From Saprospiraceae bacterium (lineage in GTDB: Bacteria > Bacteroidota > Bacteroidia > Chitinophagales > Saprospiraceae), in contig JANQQI010000009.1 in NCBI GenBank assembly GCA_028285085.1, positions 113,889-177,888 on the forward strand: a stretch of 64,000 bases of DNA, given 5' to 3'. Both the position numbers and the translations under genes were made by a program. This document shows positions 51,794 to 61,241 of the stretch, in pieces; the stretch's first letter is position 1, and every line of letters begins with the position of its first letter. The notes beneath the pieces were generated by a model. It was not told where the DNA came from. It was given only the letters and a program-made list of their open reading frames with translations, and ran no database searches.

Positions 51794-53056
51794 ATGCCTT
51801 ACTTATTTACATCTGAGTCCGTTTCTGAAGGTCATCCCGACAAAGTAGCGGACCAAATTTCGGACGCTATCCTCGATGCTTTTTTAGCACAGGACCCCAA
51901 TTCAAAAGTAGCTTGTGAGACCCTAGTAACCACCGGTTTGGCCGTTGTGTCTGGTGAGGTACGCTCAAAAGCCTACGTCGACGTCCAATCAACCGTACGT
52001 GAAGTCATCAAACGCATTGGTTACAATAAATCAGAATACCAATTTGATGCAGATTCGTGTGGTGTCATTTCGGCCATCCACGAACAATCAGCAGATATTG
52101 CCCAAGGGGTTGACGTTGGTAAAAAAGCAGAAGAACAAGGCGCTGGTGATCAGGGTATGATGTTCGGTTATGCCACCAACGAAACCGAAAATTACATGCC
52201 ACTGCCGCTACAAATTTCTCACCTGTTGCTCGAAGAATTGGCAGCAATCCGCCACACCGGACGCCAGATGAAATATCTTCGCCCAGATTCAAAATCGCAG
52301 GTGACGATCGAATACAACGATAAGCATCAACCGGTTCGCATCGAAACCATTGTGATCTCTACGCAGCACGATGATTTTGAAACCGAAGCCAAAATGCTGA
52401 AAAAAATCCGTGAGGATGTCGAGAAGGTTCTCATTCCTCGGGTGAAGAAAAAACTGCCAGCTAAAACACGCAAACTGTTTAACGGCAAATACAAATTGTA
52501 CGTGAATCCTACTGGTAAATTTGTTATCGGTGGACCACACGGTGATACTGGCTTGACGGGTCGTAAGATCATCGTTGACACTTACGGTGGTAAAGGTGCA
52601 CACGGTGGTGGTGCTTTCTCTGGGAAAGACTCTTCTAAAGTGGACCGCTCCGCAGCCTACGCCACTCGCCATATTGCGAAAAATGTCGTAGCCGCTGGTG
52701 TTGCTGATCAATGCCTCGTACAAGTCGCTTACGCAATTGGTGTAGCCGATCCAGTTGGATTATATGTGAACACCTACGGCACCTCGAAATTGGATGGTGT
52801 CAGCGACGGTGAGCTTGCTGCCAAGTTGAACGAACTATTTGATTTACGTCCGGCAGCGATCGTGAAAAAGTTTGGTTTGAAAAATCCAATTTTCTCCGAG
52901 ACGGCAGCTTACGGACATATGGGTCGCACGCCAGCTAAGAAAGAAGTGATGATTGGCGTAAACGGTAAATCCAGAAAACGTACCGTTGAGACCTTTACCT
53001 GGGAAAAACTTGATATGGTGAAAAAGATCCAAAAAGCGTTTAAGATTAAAGCTTAG
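51794..53056 (+). CDS. metK: S-adenosylmethionine synthase
   Basis: 420 residues. Seen: [19 protein letters not shown], hexapeptide GAGDQG (about 116-121, with GMMFGYA), and the glycine-rich ATP loop [19 protein letters not shown] (about 267-285). It makes S-adenosylmethionine from methionine and ATP in the cytosol. It has its own promoter and a strong terminator. No SAM riboswitch was recognised in the short leader. Confidence 0.97.
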   Translation: MPYLFTSESVSEGHPDKVADQISDAILDAFLAQDPNSKVACETLVTTGLAVVSGEVRSKAYVDVQSTVREVIKRIGYNKSEYQFDADSCGVISAIHEQSADIAQGVDVGKKAEEQGAGDQGMMFGYATNETENYMPLPLQISHLLLEELAAIRHTGRQMKYLRPDSKSQVTIEYNDKHQPVRIETIVISTQHDDFETEAKMLKKIREDVEKVLIPRVKKKLPAKTRKLFNGKYKLYVNPTGKFVIGGPHGDTGLTGRKIIVDTYGGKGAHGGGAFSGKDSSKVDRSAAYATRHIAKNVVAAGVADQCLVQVAYAIGVADPVGLYVNTYGTSKLDGVSDGELAAKLNELFDLRPAAIVKKFGLKNPIFSETAAYGHMGRTPAKKEVMIGVNGKSRKRTVETFTWEKLDMVKKIQKAFKIKA

Positions 53057-53081
53057 TCTTAGATCTTTCAAGATAAAAACG

Positions 53082-53118
53082 AAAGGGGTGATCGCTAGTC
53101 GATCACCCCTTTTTTTAG
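53082..53118 (+). terminator. Terminator after metK
   Basis: AAAGGGGTGATCG (53082-53094) and CGATCACCCCTTT (53100-53112) form a perfect 13-bp stem followed by a T run. It also serves the convergent minus-strand gene. Confidence 0.9.
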
Positions 53119-53209
53119 CAAGTCAGTTTTCATATAAATCTCAATTAAGAAAACTTGCCAAACACATTTTCATTTGTCATCTAAAGTGTTTTTGTTTTCA
53201 CGGCCAATT

Positions 53210-56200
53210 CTAATGTTGCACGATAATCCGGCGGGTAACCTGATCGCCATTAGTGGCCATAATTTTTAGTAAGTACATACCGGGGTGCAGATGCGCGGTT
53301 GATAATCGATTGTTGTTCAAAGACACCTTTTGCATCCATTTACCGGTAAGAGAATAAAAATCTATGGAAGCCAGTTTTATATTTTCGGGTAGCTGAAGCT
53401 CAAGGAAATCATCGGCGGGCTGGGGCTGTAGCTTTAAGGCTTTGGCCCAGACCGGTTCGTGGATGCTGACGAGAGGCTCTATCGTCGCTACGGTTGGCAT
53501 TGCGGTCACTTCGATCACCTCTGCATCAGCGTTGATGATACGCACATTTGAAATATTAAAGATGGCTTCCCCGGCATTGCGACTATCGTTTTCATTACCT
53601 CGGAACAGGATGTCATCTTCAATAGTAATATAAAACTGAGCAATTTCGCCAAATCCACTCATGTTTGCCCCGTCGATGCGCGTTATTCCTATATCGACTT
53701 GCCCAGGACTCACAAAAGTGCGCTGGATGGATAGCATATCTACATTATCCTCGCCGATCCAACTACTGCCAAAATCAACATAGGCACTACCGGGGACGAC
53801 CACCGTCGAGTCATATTCTAAGGTAAAAGCCAAGCCATACACATCTTCGGCGGGATTATCCATCTCACCGAGGATGACGGGCAGGTTTACAATTTCTCCG
53901 GCGACCAAGGTATCAACATCAACGTAAAAGGGAGCGGTCGTAGTGAGAGCAGTAAAGGCAAATTCCTCTTCTTCTTCCGGGGCAAAAGGATGGGTTTCTC
54001 CCCAGTTTAGAGTGATGGCCAACGTATCATTACTATTGATGGTACCATCTCCATTTGTATCAATATGTTTGTAATCAACACCGTCGATATCCAATCCCCA
54101 ATCGTCAGCTCTTTGGGCCACCCAGGCTAACGAAGCGTTGGCGCGTGCCAGCCCGGTAGCATCAAAGGCTAAACCAATATTGAGCAAATCGAAGTTATTA
54201 ACCACTTTATTGGTATCCGTATCACCGGGCCATACACAGTTCTCATCTACATGAATCAGCACACTCCCCACTCGAACACAACCGGAGGCCGCATCGACTA
54301 CGGTCACCGCATATTCGGTCGTTTCTAAAGGCAAGGCCGTCGGAGAAGGACAATCGGTACAGCTTAATGATGACTCCGGTGACCATGCAATGCTGTAGTT
54401 TCCACTTCCACCCTGTGGATCAACGTTTAAGGTAGCTCCAATTGGATCTGTCACACAGAGGGTGTCGATATCACTACTTACCTCCATGTCAAAATCAAGT
54501 ACTTCAATGCATACCTCAGCTTGGGCAGTACAGCCATAAGCCGTGGTATAAGTCAACTCGTAACATCCAGCAGGATCAAAAGGAAATTCCAAGTCGATAC
54601 ATTCGGTCGTATTGGCATAACCATTGGGCCCCGTCCAGGTGAAAATCCCCGCTAAGGGAGAAACAGTTGGGCAAATGGTCACCTGTTCTTCGGGACAAAC
54701 AGATACGTTAGGTTGTAAAATTAACATCACATCTTCCACGACAACCGTAATATTAACGGATTCCGTGGCGCCGGAACCATCAGTGACTGTAGCCGTATAA
54801 GTTGTGGTTTCCGTTGGAGTAGCTTCCACGGTAAAGCAGTTGATGCAAGATAAACCAGCGGTCGGCGTCCATTCAATACTGACAGCCGTAGGTGCAACCA
54901 CTTCTAAAGTAGTTGTTTCGTTTTGACATATCGTGATATCAGGTGTGGTCGATTCAATGATACCGAAAACTACGACTTCTGCTTCTGCGTTGGCAATACA
55001 ACCAAATTCGTCTTCTACCGTCAGCGTATAGATACCACCATCCGCCGGACTGGCGTTGGCAATTTCGGGCTGACATTGGTTACTAGAAAAGCCATTCGGT
55101 CCAGTCCAAGTCACCTGATTAGGATTATTAATATTACAATCAAAAATGATCGTTCCACCGGCAGTTACCGGAGAGTTGGAAAATTGAAGGAGATTAAAAT
55201 CCAAGTAAGACTGCACCTCAAAAACAAGTGTTCCTACATCGAAGCAGCCTTCACTGTCTTCCACAGAAACCGAATAAGTCGTTGGGCCGGCCAGATCGAC
55301 TTGCAGCGTTGGGTTAGGACAATCCGTACAACTTAAACCCGTCGAGGGTGCCCAGGAATAGAGAACAGCTGTAGGGGCATCAACTTCCAATTGAACGATT
55401 TCGCCATCGCAATAAGTCGTATTGCCTCCGGTGAAACCATTAATCAGGTCGCCGACTTCTACGTTAATCACTGCGGAGCAATCGACCGCATCCGTTACCG
55501 TCAAGATGTAGAGACCTGCCGTGATTCCAGATTGGTCTTCAGTTATGACACCATTGTTCCATTGATAAGTATATGGAGGTACACCACCGCTTACACTAAC
55601 GTCAACTGCCGCACCACCCGAAGAGGTAGGACAGGTCGTAACTAGTGCATCTATAACTATGGCATCAGGGCCAGTGATTTCAAAAGACTGGGTGACGACA
55701 CATCCGTTGACATCGGTAACGGTGACCCAATAAATCTCACCAAAGCAGAGTTCTTGAACATCTTCTGTATTCACTCCATTCGACCACTCGTAAAAATAAG
55801 GCGAAGTGCCACCAGTCACCGTCAAATCAATAAAGCCATCGCAAGGCGTAGCGCAACTGGCAGAGCCAGTTGTCACCGATAACTGTATTGCGGTTGGTTC
55901 ATTGATTAATATGGTTTCCTCGGTTGAGCATTCTTCTGCATCCTGGACCGTCACGGTGTACGATCCGGCGGTTAAGCCTGTTTGGGTGTCAACACTAGGT
56001 AGACCATCAGACCAGTTGTAATTATAGGGTGGCGTGCCGCCGGTCACGATGAGCTCAATGGCACCGTCACTATTACCGTTACAAAACACATCGATAGCAG
56101 AAGCAACGTCTACTGATAATAATTCTTCGGTAAGTACCGTAAAGGAAGCCGTTTGACTACAATCATTCACATCGACCACTGTGACATCATACTGCGCAGC

Positions 56201-56887
56201 AATCAAATCGAATGGATCTTCCGCGGTAAAAGCGTGACTCCAAAGGTATTCGTAAGGCGGGGCACCGCCCGTCACCGTTAGATCGATTGATCCACTGGCC
56301 AAATAGCAATCGTTGGCATTGGTCACTTCGCCGGATAAAAGGATATAGTCCAGTGCGGCAGTGACTTCTGTTTCAACCTGCACCGTACAACCGAAGGCAT
56401 CGGTGACTGCTAGAAAATAAGTCCCGGGAATATTTGTCGGTACCGTCTGGTCTGTGGATTGAAAATTTTCGGGGCCCGTCCAGGAATAGGTGACGTTGTT
56501 GGTAGAGGTAGACCCTTGTAGGGTCACTTGTGGATTAGAGCAGCTCAGCTCTCCGCCGGTAGCGACCACATCTGCTGGTCCCGCCGAGGCTGTGATGACC
56601 TCACAATAGGTGTCACTTAGACCATCACTGTCCGCAACGGTTAAACATACATTAAACTCTCCATCATCAGTAAAAATATGATCAAAAGGAACAGAGACAG
56701 AGGTAATCGAACCATCTCCCATATCCCAAATGTATTCAACAATAGAAGGGTCATTTTGGGGTGAAAAAATGACCGTCAAAGGAGCGCATCCCTCGCTGAC
56801 GTCAACCGTAAAAAAGGCTTCGGGTTGAGCGGATAATTGTGAGGAGAACAGCGCAGCAAGTAAAATTAGTAGCGTTTTAATTCTCAT
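53210..56887 (-). CDS. Giant secreted PKD/SprB-repeat/dockerin-like protein with T9SS sorting domain
   Basis: The start is set at the ATG at 56887 (MRIKTLLILLAALFSSQLSAQ). The in-frame ATG at 56923 is disfavoured because the promoter box (56928-56935) would leave no leader. About 1225 residues: a PKD domain first (VDVSEGCAPLTVIFSP, then YIWDMGDG), then at least four SprB-like units (GGAPPYEYLWSH, GGTPPYNYNWSDG, GGTSPYFYEWSNG, GGVPPYTYQWNNG), Ig-like units with LSCTDCPxP, and a dockerin-like calcium segment (GDTDTNKVVNNFDLL). A cohesin-like domain follows, with a C-terminal sorting domain (PQPADDFLELQLPE, SLTGKWM, HPGMYLLKI). Likely a surface adhesin or gliding-related protein. Confidence 0.9.
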   Translation of the reverse strand: MRIKTLLILLAALFSSQLSAQPEAFFTVDVSEGCAPLTVIFSPQNDPSIVEYIWDMGDGSITSVSVPFDHIFTDDGEFNVCLTVADSDGLSDTYCEVITASAGPADVVATGGELSCSNPQVTLQGSTSTNNVTYSWTGPENFQSTDQTVPTNIPGTYFLAVTDAFGCTVQVETEVTAALDYILLSGEVTNANDCYLASGSIDLTVTGGAPPYEYLWSHAFTAEDPFDLIAAQYDVTVVDVNDCSQTASFTVLTEELLSVDVASAIDVFCNGNSDGAIELIVTGGTPPYNYNWSDGLPSVDTQTGLTAGSYTVTVQDAEECSTEETILINEPTAIQLSVTTGSASCATPCDGFIDLTVTGGTSPYFYEWSNGVNTEDVQELCFGEIYWVTVTDVNGCVVTQSFEITGPDAIVIDALVTTCPTSSGGAAVDVSVSGGVPPYTYQWNNGVITEDQSGITAGLYILTVTDAVDCSAVINVEVGDLINGFTGGNTTYCDGEIVQLEVDAPTAVLYSWAPSTGLSCTDCPNPTLQVDLAGPTTYSVSVEDSEGCFDVGTLVFEVQSYLDFNLLQFSNSPVTAGGTIIFDCNINNPNQVTWTGPNGFSSNQCQPEIANASPADGGIYTLTVEDEFGCIANAEAEVVVFGIIESTTPDITICQNETTTLEVVAPTAVSIEWTPTAGLSCINCFTVEATPTETTTYTATVTDGSGATESVNITVVVEDVMLILQPNVSVCPEEQVTICPTVSPLAGIFTWTGPNGYANTTECIDLEFPFDPAGCYELTYTTAYGCTAQAEVCIEVLDFDMEVSSDIDTLCVTDPIGATLNVDPQGGSGNYSIAWSPESSLSCTDCPSPTALPLETTEYAVTVVDAASGCVRVGSVLIHVDENCVWPGDTDTNKVVNNFDLLNIGLAFDATGLARANASLAWVAQRADDWGLDIDGVDYKHIDTNGDGTINSNDTLAITLNWGETHPFAPEEEEEFAFTALTTTAPFYVDVDTLVAGEIVNLPVILGEMDNPAEDVYGLAFTLEYDSTVVVPGSAYVDFGSSWIGEDNVDMLSIQRTFVSPGQVDIGITRIDGANMSGFGEIAQFYITIEDDILFRGNENDSRNAGEAIFNISNVRIINADAEVIEVTAMPTVATIEPLVSIHEPVWAKALKLQPQPADDFLELQLPENIKLASIDFYSLTGKWMQKVSLNNNRLSTAHLHPGMYLLKIMATNGDQVTRRIIVQH

Positions 56888-56927
56888 GAGATTTTGTTTG
56901 CAGTTTAAAAATACATCACTCATGCTA

Positions 56928-56935
56928 CAAATGTA
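56928..56935 (-). promoter_or_regulatory. Probable -7 box of the giant PKD protein gene
   Basis: CAAATGTA (TACATTTG on the minus strand) fits TAnnTTTG, 41 bases upstream of the chosen start. A CAAA at 56950-56953 could be the -33 box, but the spacer is short (14). Confidence 0.5.
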
Positions 56936-57062
56936 TATGGAGACACGATCAAAAAAAAGTACACTTTTCGTCTTTTATAGAAATTTTTATTTAAAAAACA
57001 ATCATAAAAACTTATTAATCAGCTTATTACTCGTATTTTTATAGCAACCAATTATATTCCCA

Positions 57063-58511
57063 TTGCAAAAAACTAAGCTAATTGACCTGCTCAAACGCCT
57101 TGATAAACGTGAAATCAGTAAGTTTCACACCTTTCTGGCTTCACCTTACTGCAACAAACACCAAATTCTGCAGCAACTAGGCCATTACCTTTTATCGTAC
57201 GCGCCGGAATTTGAACACGAGGCATTGGCCAAACCAAAGGTATACGCCGCCTTGTTTGGTACTGCCCCCTATCAAGAGTTGAAGCTCAATAATTTAATCT
57301 CTGATTTACTGCAGTTGCTTAATCAATTCCTCTGCTTACAGGCTTTGGATCAACAACCCGTGCTGAAGCAGCAATTACTCATTGAGACGCTCATGACCCG
57401 CGACGCCAGCCAACAAGTTGAGCACCAGTTGCGTCGCTTCCAGCGGATTCGGGAGCAGCATCCGCTACGCAATTACGAGCACTTCCACTTCACCCAGCGC
57501 TATCACGAACAGCTCGACCAATTAGCGCTCGGCCAAACCCGCCGTAAATTTTCGGAGCATTTACAAGCGCAAAGCGACCAACTTGATTTGTATTACTTCG
57601 CAAACAAGCTGCGCATTGCTTGTGATATGACCAGCCGGAACGTTGTCATTCAAGCTGATTACGAATGCCATTTTCTGGATGATATTCTCCGGCATTACGA
57701 ACAGCATCAATCACAACTGCAAAATATTCCGGCCCTCAACATCTATTATCTGGCTTTGCAGATGCTCCGGCAGCCAGCCGCCGAGCCACACTACCAGGCG
57801 CTGAAAGAAGCCTTGCGCCAGCACGCCGGCCTCTTCCCGGCAGAAGAACTCCGCACGCTATACCAGTACGCACTTAATTATGGCATTAAAATGGTCAACT
57901 CCGGTAAGAGTCACTATTATCGAGAACTGTTGGAGCTTTACCAAGTACTTCTCGACCGTGATATTATCTTTCATCACGGTGGCTACCTGACCCAATGGAC
58001 CTTTAAAAATATCGTCACCGCCGGTATTCGCTTGGAAGAATTCAGCTGGACCGAAGCTTTCATTGAAACTTATCAAAAGCATCTCCCCCCGGAGGAGCGG
58101 ACTAATGCACAAGCCTATAGTCTGGCAGCTTTGTACTACGCCCGGGGGACTTTCCGTCCAGCCCTGCTGCAACTTCAAGACGTCGAATTCACCGATTCTT
58201 CCTATCACCTAGGGGCCAAGATCATCCAGCTTAAGTGCTACTATGAATTGATGGAAATAGAGCCCTTCTATGCGCTGGTGGAAGCCTTCAAAAAATACCT
58301 CCTTCGCAACCGGAGCATTAGTAGTTATCGCAAAAAAGCAAACGCTAATATGCTCAAACTCGCGAAAAGCGTCTTCCAATTGAAGTACAATCGAGAGTTG
58401 ATGACCACTTCGGCCTTCAACCAAAAATATCGGCGCATCCGACAGCGCCTCAGTACACTCACACCACTTGCTAATAAAGACTGGCTGGAAGAGATTTTCG
58501 CGCAGCTTTGA
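57063..58511 (+). CDS. Conserved protein of unknown function, paralogue of the 598-2040 product
   Basis: 482 residues from a TTG start (57063); no ATG is available upstream before a stop (TAG at 57042). It is soluble, helix-rich, and high in Gln and Leu. It aligns end to end with the product at 598-2040 (KLIDLLKRLDKRE, FLASPYCNK, LFGTAPYQELKLNNLISDLLQLLNQFL, terminal DWLEEIFAQL). Both are single genes without obvious partners. The diverged protein sequences show an old duplication. Function unknown. Confidence 0.75.
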   Translation: MQKTKLIDLLKRLDKREISKFHTFLASPYCNKHQILQQLGHYLLSYAPEFEHEALAKPKVYAALFGTAPYQELKLNNLISDLLQLLNQFLCLQALDQQPVLKQQLLIETLMTRDASQQVEHQLRRFQRIREQHPLRNYEHFHFTQRYHEQLDQLALGQTRRKFSEHLQAQSDQLDLYYFANKLRIACDMTSRNVVIQADYECHFLDDILRHYEQHQSQLQNIPALNIYYLALQMLRQPAAEPHYQALKEALRQHAGLFPAEELRTLYQYALNYGIKMVNSGKSHYYRELLELYQVLLDRDIIFHHGGYLTQWTFKNIVTAGIRLEEFSWTEAFIETYQKHLPPEERTNAQAYSLAALYYARGTFRPALLQLQDVEFTDSSYHLGAKIIQLKCYYELMEIEPFYALVEAFKKYLLRNRSISSYRKKANANMLKLAKSVFQLKYNRELMTTSAFNQKYRRIRQRLSTLTPLANKDWLEEIFAQL

Positions 58512-58537
58512 GTTTCTACCTCGTCGGTTTTCTTATC

Positions 58538-58549
58538 CCTAATATTAGG
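58538..58549. promoter_or_regulatory. Palindrome CCTAATATTAGG, copy 1
   Basis: Perfect 12-base palindrome, about 350 bases upstream of the imelysin operon start. Possible operator. Confidence 0.5.
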
Positions 58550-58763
58550 CATGCTTACCCAACTTTTGGTATTGGCCAAATCCTCTTCTCAACTTACATT
58601 TGACCTAAATCACAATATTTCCGGGCAAAATGATGTCTGAGCGGATTGAAAAACAAGATTAGGTAAACCAAACAGGTCATTTTTCACCACGGCGCCGGTA
58701 AAAGATGATACTTTTTGAAAAACTCTTGGGTAAATGAAAATACTACTATTGGGTAGTCACATC

Positions 58764-58775
58764 CCTAATATTAGG
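58764..58775. promoter_or_regulatory. Palindrome CCTAATATTAGG, copy 2
   Basis: Identical perfect palindrome 59 bases before the promoter box. It resembles the half-sites (TTAGG/CCTAA) of DtxR/IdeR-type iron operators in inverted arrangement. The resemblance is suggestive only. Confidence 0.55.
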
Positions 58776-58796
58776 TATTCCATCTTATCCCAATTA

Positions 58797-58808
58797 CCTA
58801 ACGATAGG
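58797..58808. promoter_or_regulatory. Variant palindrome CCTAACGATAGG, copy 3
   Basis: Differs from the perfect palindrome at three positions; 26 bases upstream of the promoter box. Possible second operator. Confidence 0.4.
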
Positions 58809-58833
58809 TATTTTCCAAATCAGCTCTGTACAG

Positions 58834-58841
58834 TATTTTTG
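58834..58841 (+). promoter_or_regulatory. Probable -7 box of the imelysin operon
   Basis: TATTTTTG matches TAnnTTTG, 51 bases before the chosen ATG at 58893. This placement argues against the upstream ATG at 58734 as the real start. Confidence 0.5.
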
Positions 58842-58892
58842 TGTCGGATTTTATTTAGAATAAATCTAATTAAAATCAACACCTTTACAACA

Positions 58893-60029
58893 ATGATGAA
58901 TCGTACCTATTTTAACTTTTTCGCCTTTCTCTTTTTCGGTCTCTTATTGACTGCAACGGCTTGTAATAGCGATGATGATACAACTATCTCCGATGACGAC
59001 GATACGAACGAGTATACCATCCCTACAACTTATAACTTTGACAATGTAAGCTACAGTGGACAAATTGCCCGCCTGGCAATGCTCACTGAGATGAAATCTT
59101 ATATGGCTACCTCTCGGACGAGCGGTACGGCCCTCGATGCGGACCGCCTGAAAGCGATGTACGCCAACGATTCGGCGAATGCCGGCTGGAGTCAAACTTA
59201 TGACGAATCCAAGCAGATGAAGAATAAAACCCTCGAAAGTGAGCGTGATGATTTCGAAGCTTTGATGGATGAATTGGCTCAGGCTAGTACATCTACCGTT
59301 GCTGGTAGCGAAGGCGTATCCGGTGTGATTGAGAGCCAAGATGGCAGTAAGCGCTACCTCATCGGTGAAGATGGTTTGGATCACGCTCAGGTGATTGAAA
59401 AAGGCCTGATGGGAGCACTACTCTACTATCAAGCCTTGGCCGTTTACTTCGGCGATGATCGCATGAATGTAGACAATGAAACGGTTGAACCAGGAGAAGG
59501 AACAGCTATGGAACATCACTGGGATGAAGCTTTCGGCTACCTCGGTGCACCAATTGATTTTCCTACCAATACTGATGGCTTGGCTTTCTGGGCCAACTAT
59601 TCCAACAACTATAATGATCTGACAAATACCAACAAATTGATCATGGATGGTATGCTCAAAGGCCGTGCAGCTATCTCAAATGATGACCTCAGCACTCGTG
59701 ACGAAGCGATCGAAGAAGTTCGTGCCGCTTGGGAACTCGTAGCGGTTGGTTCAACCCTGCACTATCTCAACGTCGGTATTAACAACTTCGATGACATGTC
59801 TATCCGCGCACATGGCTTATCAGAAGCTATTGGTTTTGCGTATAGCCTGAAGTTCAACCCTTCCAAAAAACTAGACAATACAAAAATCGATGATCTGCTC
59901 ACACTTATCGCCGGTTCGGCTGATTTTGCGCAGATGAATCTATACCAAATCACAGTTGACGATCTCCAGCAAGCTAAAGATCAGCTTGCTACCGACTTTG
60001 AATTGGACAGCATTAAAGACGACTTCTAA
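58893..60029 (+). CDS. DUF4856/imelysin-like lipoprotein
   Basis: The start is at the ATG at 58893 (58896 also possible), giving a lipoprotein signal ending LTATAC (Cys24). 379 residues. The pattern TYNFDNVSYSGQIARLAMLTEM and a GxHxxE-type motif in GTAMEHHWDEAFGYLG (about residue 205) mark a DUF4856 protein, a relative of imelysins. Such proteins bind iron or act in iron acquisition at the outer-membrane surface. It is the first gene of a tight operon with an imelysin, an HTTM protein and a FecA-like receptor. Confidence 0.88.
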   Translation: MMNRTYFNFFAFLFFGLLLTATACNSDDDTTISDDDDTNEYTIPTTYNFDNVSYSGQIARLAMLTEMKSYMATSRTSGTALDADRLKAMYANDSANAGWSQTYDESKQMKNKTLESERDDFEALMDELAQASTSTVAGSEGVSGVIESQDGSKRYLIGEDGLDHAQVIEKGLMGALLYYQALAVYFGDDRMNVDNETVEPGEGTAMEHHWDEAFGYLGAPIDFPTNTDGLAFWANYSNNYNDLTNTNKLIMDGMLKGRAAISNDDLSTRDEAIEEVRAAWELVAVGSTLHYLNVGINNFDDMSIRAHGLSEAIGFAYSLKFNPSKKLDNTKIDDLLTLIAGSADFAQMNLYQITVDDLQQAKDQLATDFELDSIKDDF

Positions 60030-60047
60030 TTAGCATTAACAATATTC

Positions 60048-60073
60048 AATGGCCGGGCTAGCGCCCGGCCATT
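60048..60073 (+). repeat. Perfect 11-bp inverted repeat between genes 1 and 2 of the operon
   Basis: AATGGCCGGGC and GCCCGGCCATT around a 4-base loop (TAGC). No T run follows. It could stabilise the upstream mRNA end or act as a weak terminator that lowers expression of the later genes. Confidence 0.65.
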
Positions 60074-60113
60074 ATTTGCAATTTGTATAAACCAATTAAA
60101 CGATTTTCACCTT

Positions 60114-61235
60114 ATGCAACTGTCTAAATACGCCGTGCTTCTGCTTTGTTTGCTCGCTCTCAGTACTTGTGGTAGTGACGATGAAAACGATCCCGTAAGT
60201 GACTGTACGCAAAATTTCGATCAGTCTGCAATGTTTAACAATCTGGCCGATAATGTCATCATTCCGGCTTACCTCGATTTTCAAACATCCAGTGAGCAAC
60301 TGAAAACGCTAATCGACGCATTTATCGCCAGCCCCGATGCTAATACGTTGGGAGCGGCGCAAGACCAGTTTAAGGCTACCTACCTCAGTTGGCAGGATAT
60401 CGCTCAATATGAATTCGGCCCCGCCGAAGCGGTTTTCCTGCGCAACAATGTTAACAACTTCCCCTTGGACGAAGCTGCACTCAACAGCAATATCCAGGGT
60501 AGCAGCTATGATTTAAAAGATCCAAACGCATTTGATAAAGGTCTCCCTGCTTTAGACTACCTGCTCTTTGGATTAGGAGCTACTGCGGATGACATCCTCG
60601 TTTTTTATACCACCGATGGCGATGCCGATACTTTCAAAAATTATTTACAAGAAATCATCCAGACCATTCAAGATTTAGCCGCAGAAGTACACGATGAGTG
60701 GACCGGTGGCTACAAAGCGACCTTTACTGGTGGCACTGGAACCGCAGCGGGAACATCACTCAGTCTCATTATCAATAACCTAAACCAAAATTACGAGCTG
60801 ATTAAGCGCGAAAAACTTGGTTTACCATCTGGTGTTTTGACACTCGACATCCCAAATCCCGATAAAGTGGAAGCACCTTACAGTGGTATCTCTGCGGCTT
60901 TGGCAGTTCGAGCCATAAAAGCGAGTAAAGCCCTTTTTATCGGTGACCTCAATAGTAATAACGATCGCCGTGGACTGGACGATTATCTCGAGCACGTAGA
61001 CGCCATGAAGGATAATACATCTCTAGCCGATTTGATCATTAACCAATACGACAAAGCTATCGAAGTGGTGGAGGCCTTGCCCGATCCATTGGCGCAAGCG
61101 ATAGAAGACGATCGCGAATCCGTTGTGAATGCTTACAATGAAGTTGTCCGACAGATTGTCAATACTAAAACCGATATGCCTTCGGTACTTTGTGTTTCCA
61201 TTACTTACGTTGATAACCCCAGTGATTCTGACTAA
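60114..61235 (+). CDS. Imelysin-family lipoprotein
   Basis: 373 residues with a lipoprotein signal ending LALSTC (Cys19). It belongs to the imelysin (peptidase M75-like) family: IIPAYLDFQTSSEQL, TYLSWQDIAQYEFGPAEAVF, and the GLPALDYLLFG motif (about 141-151), where Asp replaces the more usual Glu. Imelysins are iron-regulated outer-membrane lipoproteins thought to bind iron or a siderophore, not classical proteases. It is followed after 6 bases by the HTTM gene. Confidence 0.9.
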   Translation: MQLSKYAVLLLCLLALSTCGSDDENDPVSDCTQNFDQSAMFNNLADNVIIPAYLDFQTSSEQLKTLIDAFIASPDANTLGAAQDQFKATYLSWQDIAQYEFGPAEAVFLRNNVNNFPLDEAALNSNIQGSSYDLKDPNAFDKGLPALDYLLFGLGATADDILVFYTTDGDADTFKNYLQEIIQTIQDLAAEVHDEWTGGYKATFTGGTGTAAGTSLSLIINNLNQNYELIKREKLGLPSGVLTLDIPNPDKVEAPYSGISAALAVRAIKASKALFIGDLNSNNDRRGLDDYLEHVDAMKDNTSLADLIINQYDKAIEVVEALPDPLAQAIEDDRESVVNAYNEVVRQIVNTKTDMPSVLCVSITYVDNPSDSD

Positions 61236-61241
61236 TCCAAT

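Larger units (their letters stand above)
58512..58892. other. Regulatory region upstream of the imelysin operon
   Basis: 381 bases. It contains two copies of the 12-bp palindrome CCTAATATTAGG (58538-58549, 58764-58775), a related CCTAACGATAGG (58797-58808), and a TATTTTTG promoter box (58834-58841). The flanks of the palindromes are also similar (TTATCCCTAATATTAGG...CCAAATC in both), so a segment of about 70 bases looks duplicated. Confidence 0.65.

Noticed and set aside
53442..56021. Several plus-strand frames opposite the giant PKD protein gene
   Set aside because: They are shadows of a long, strongly coding minus-strand gene with clear domains.
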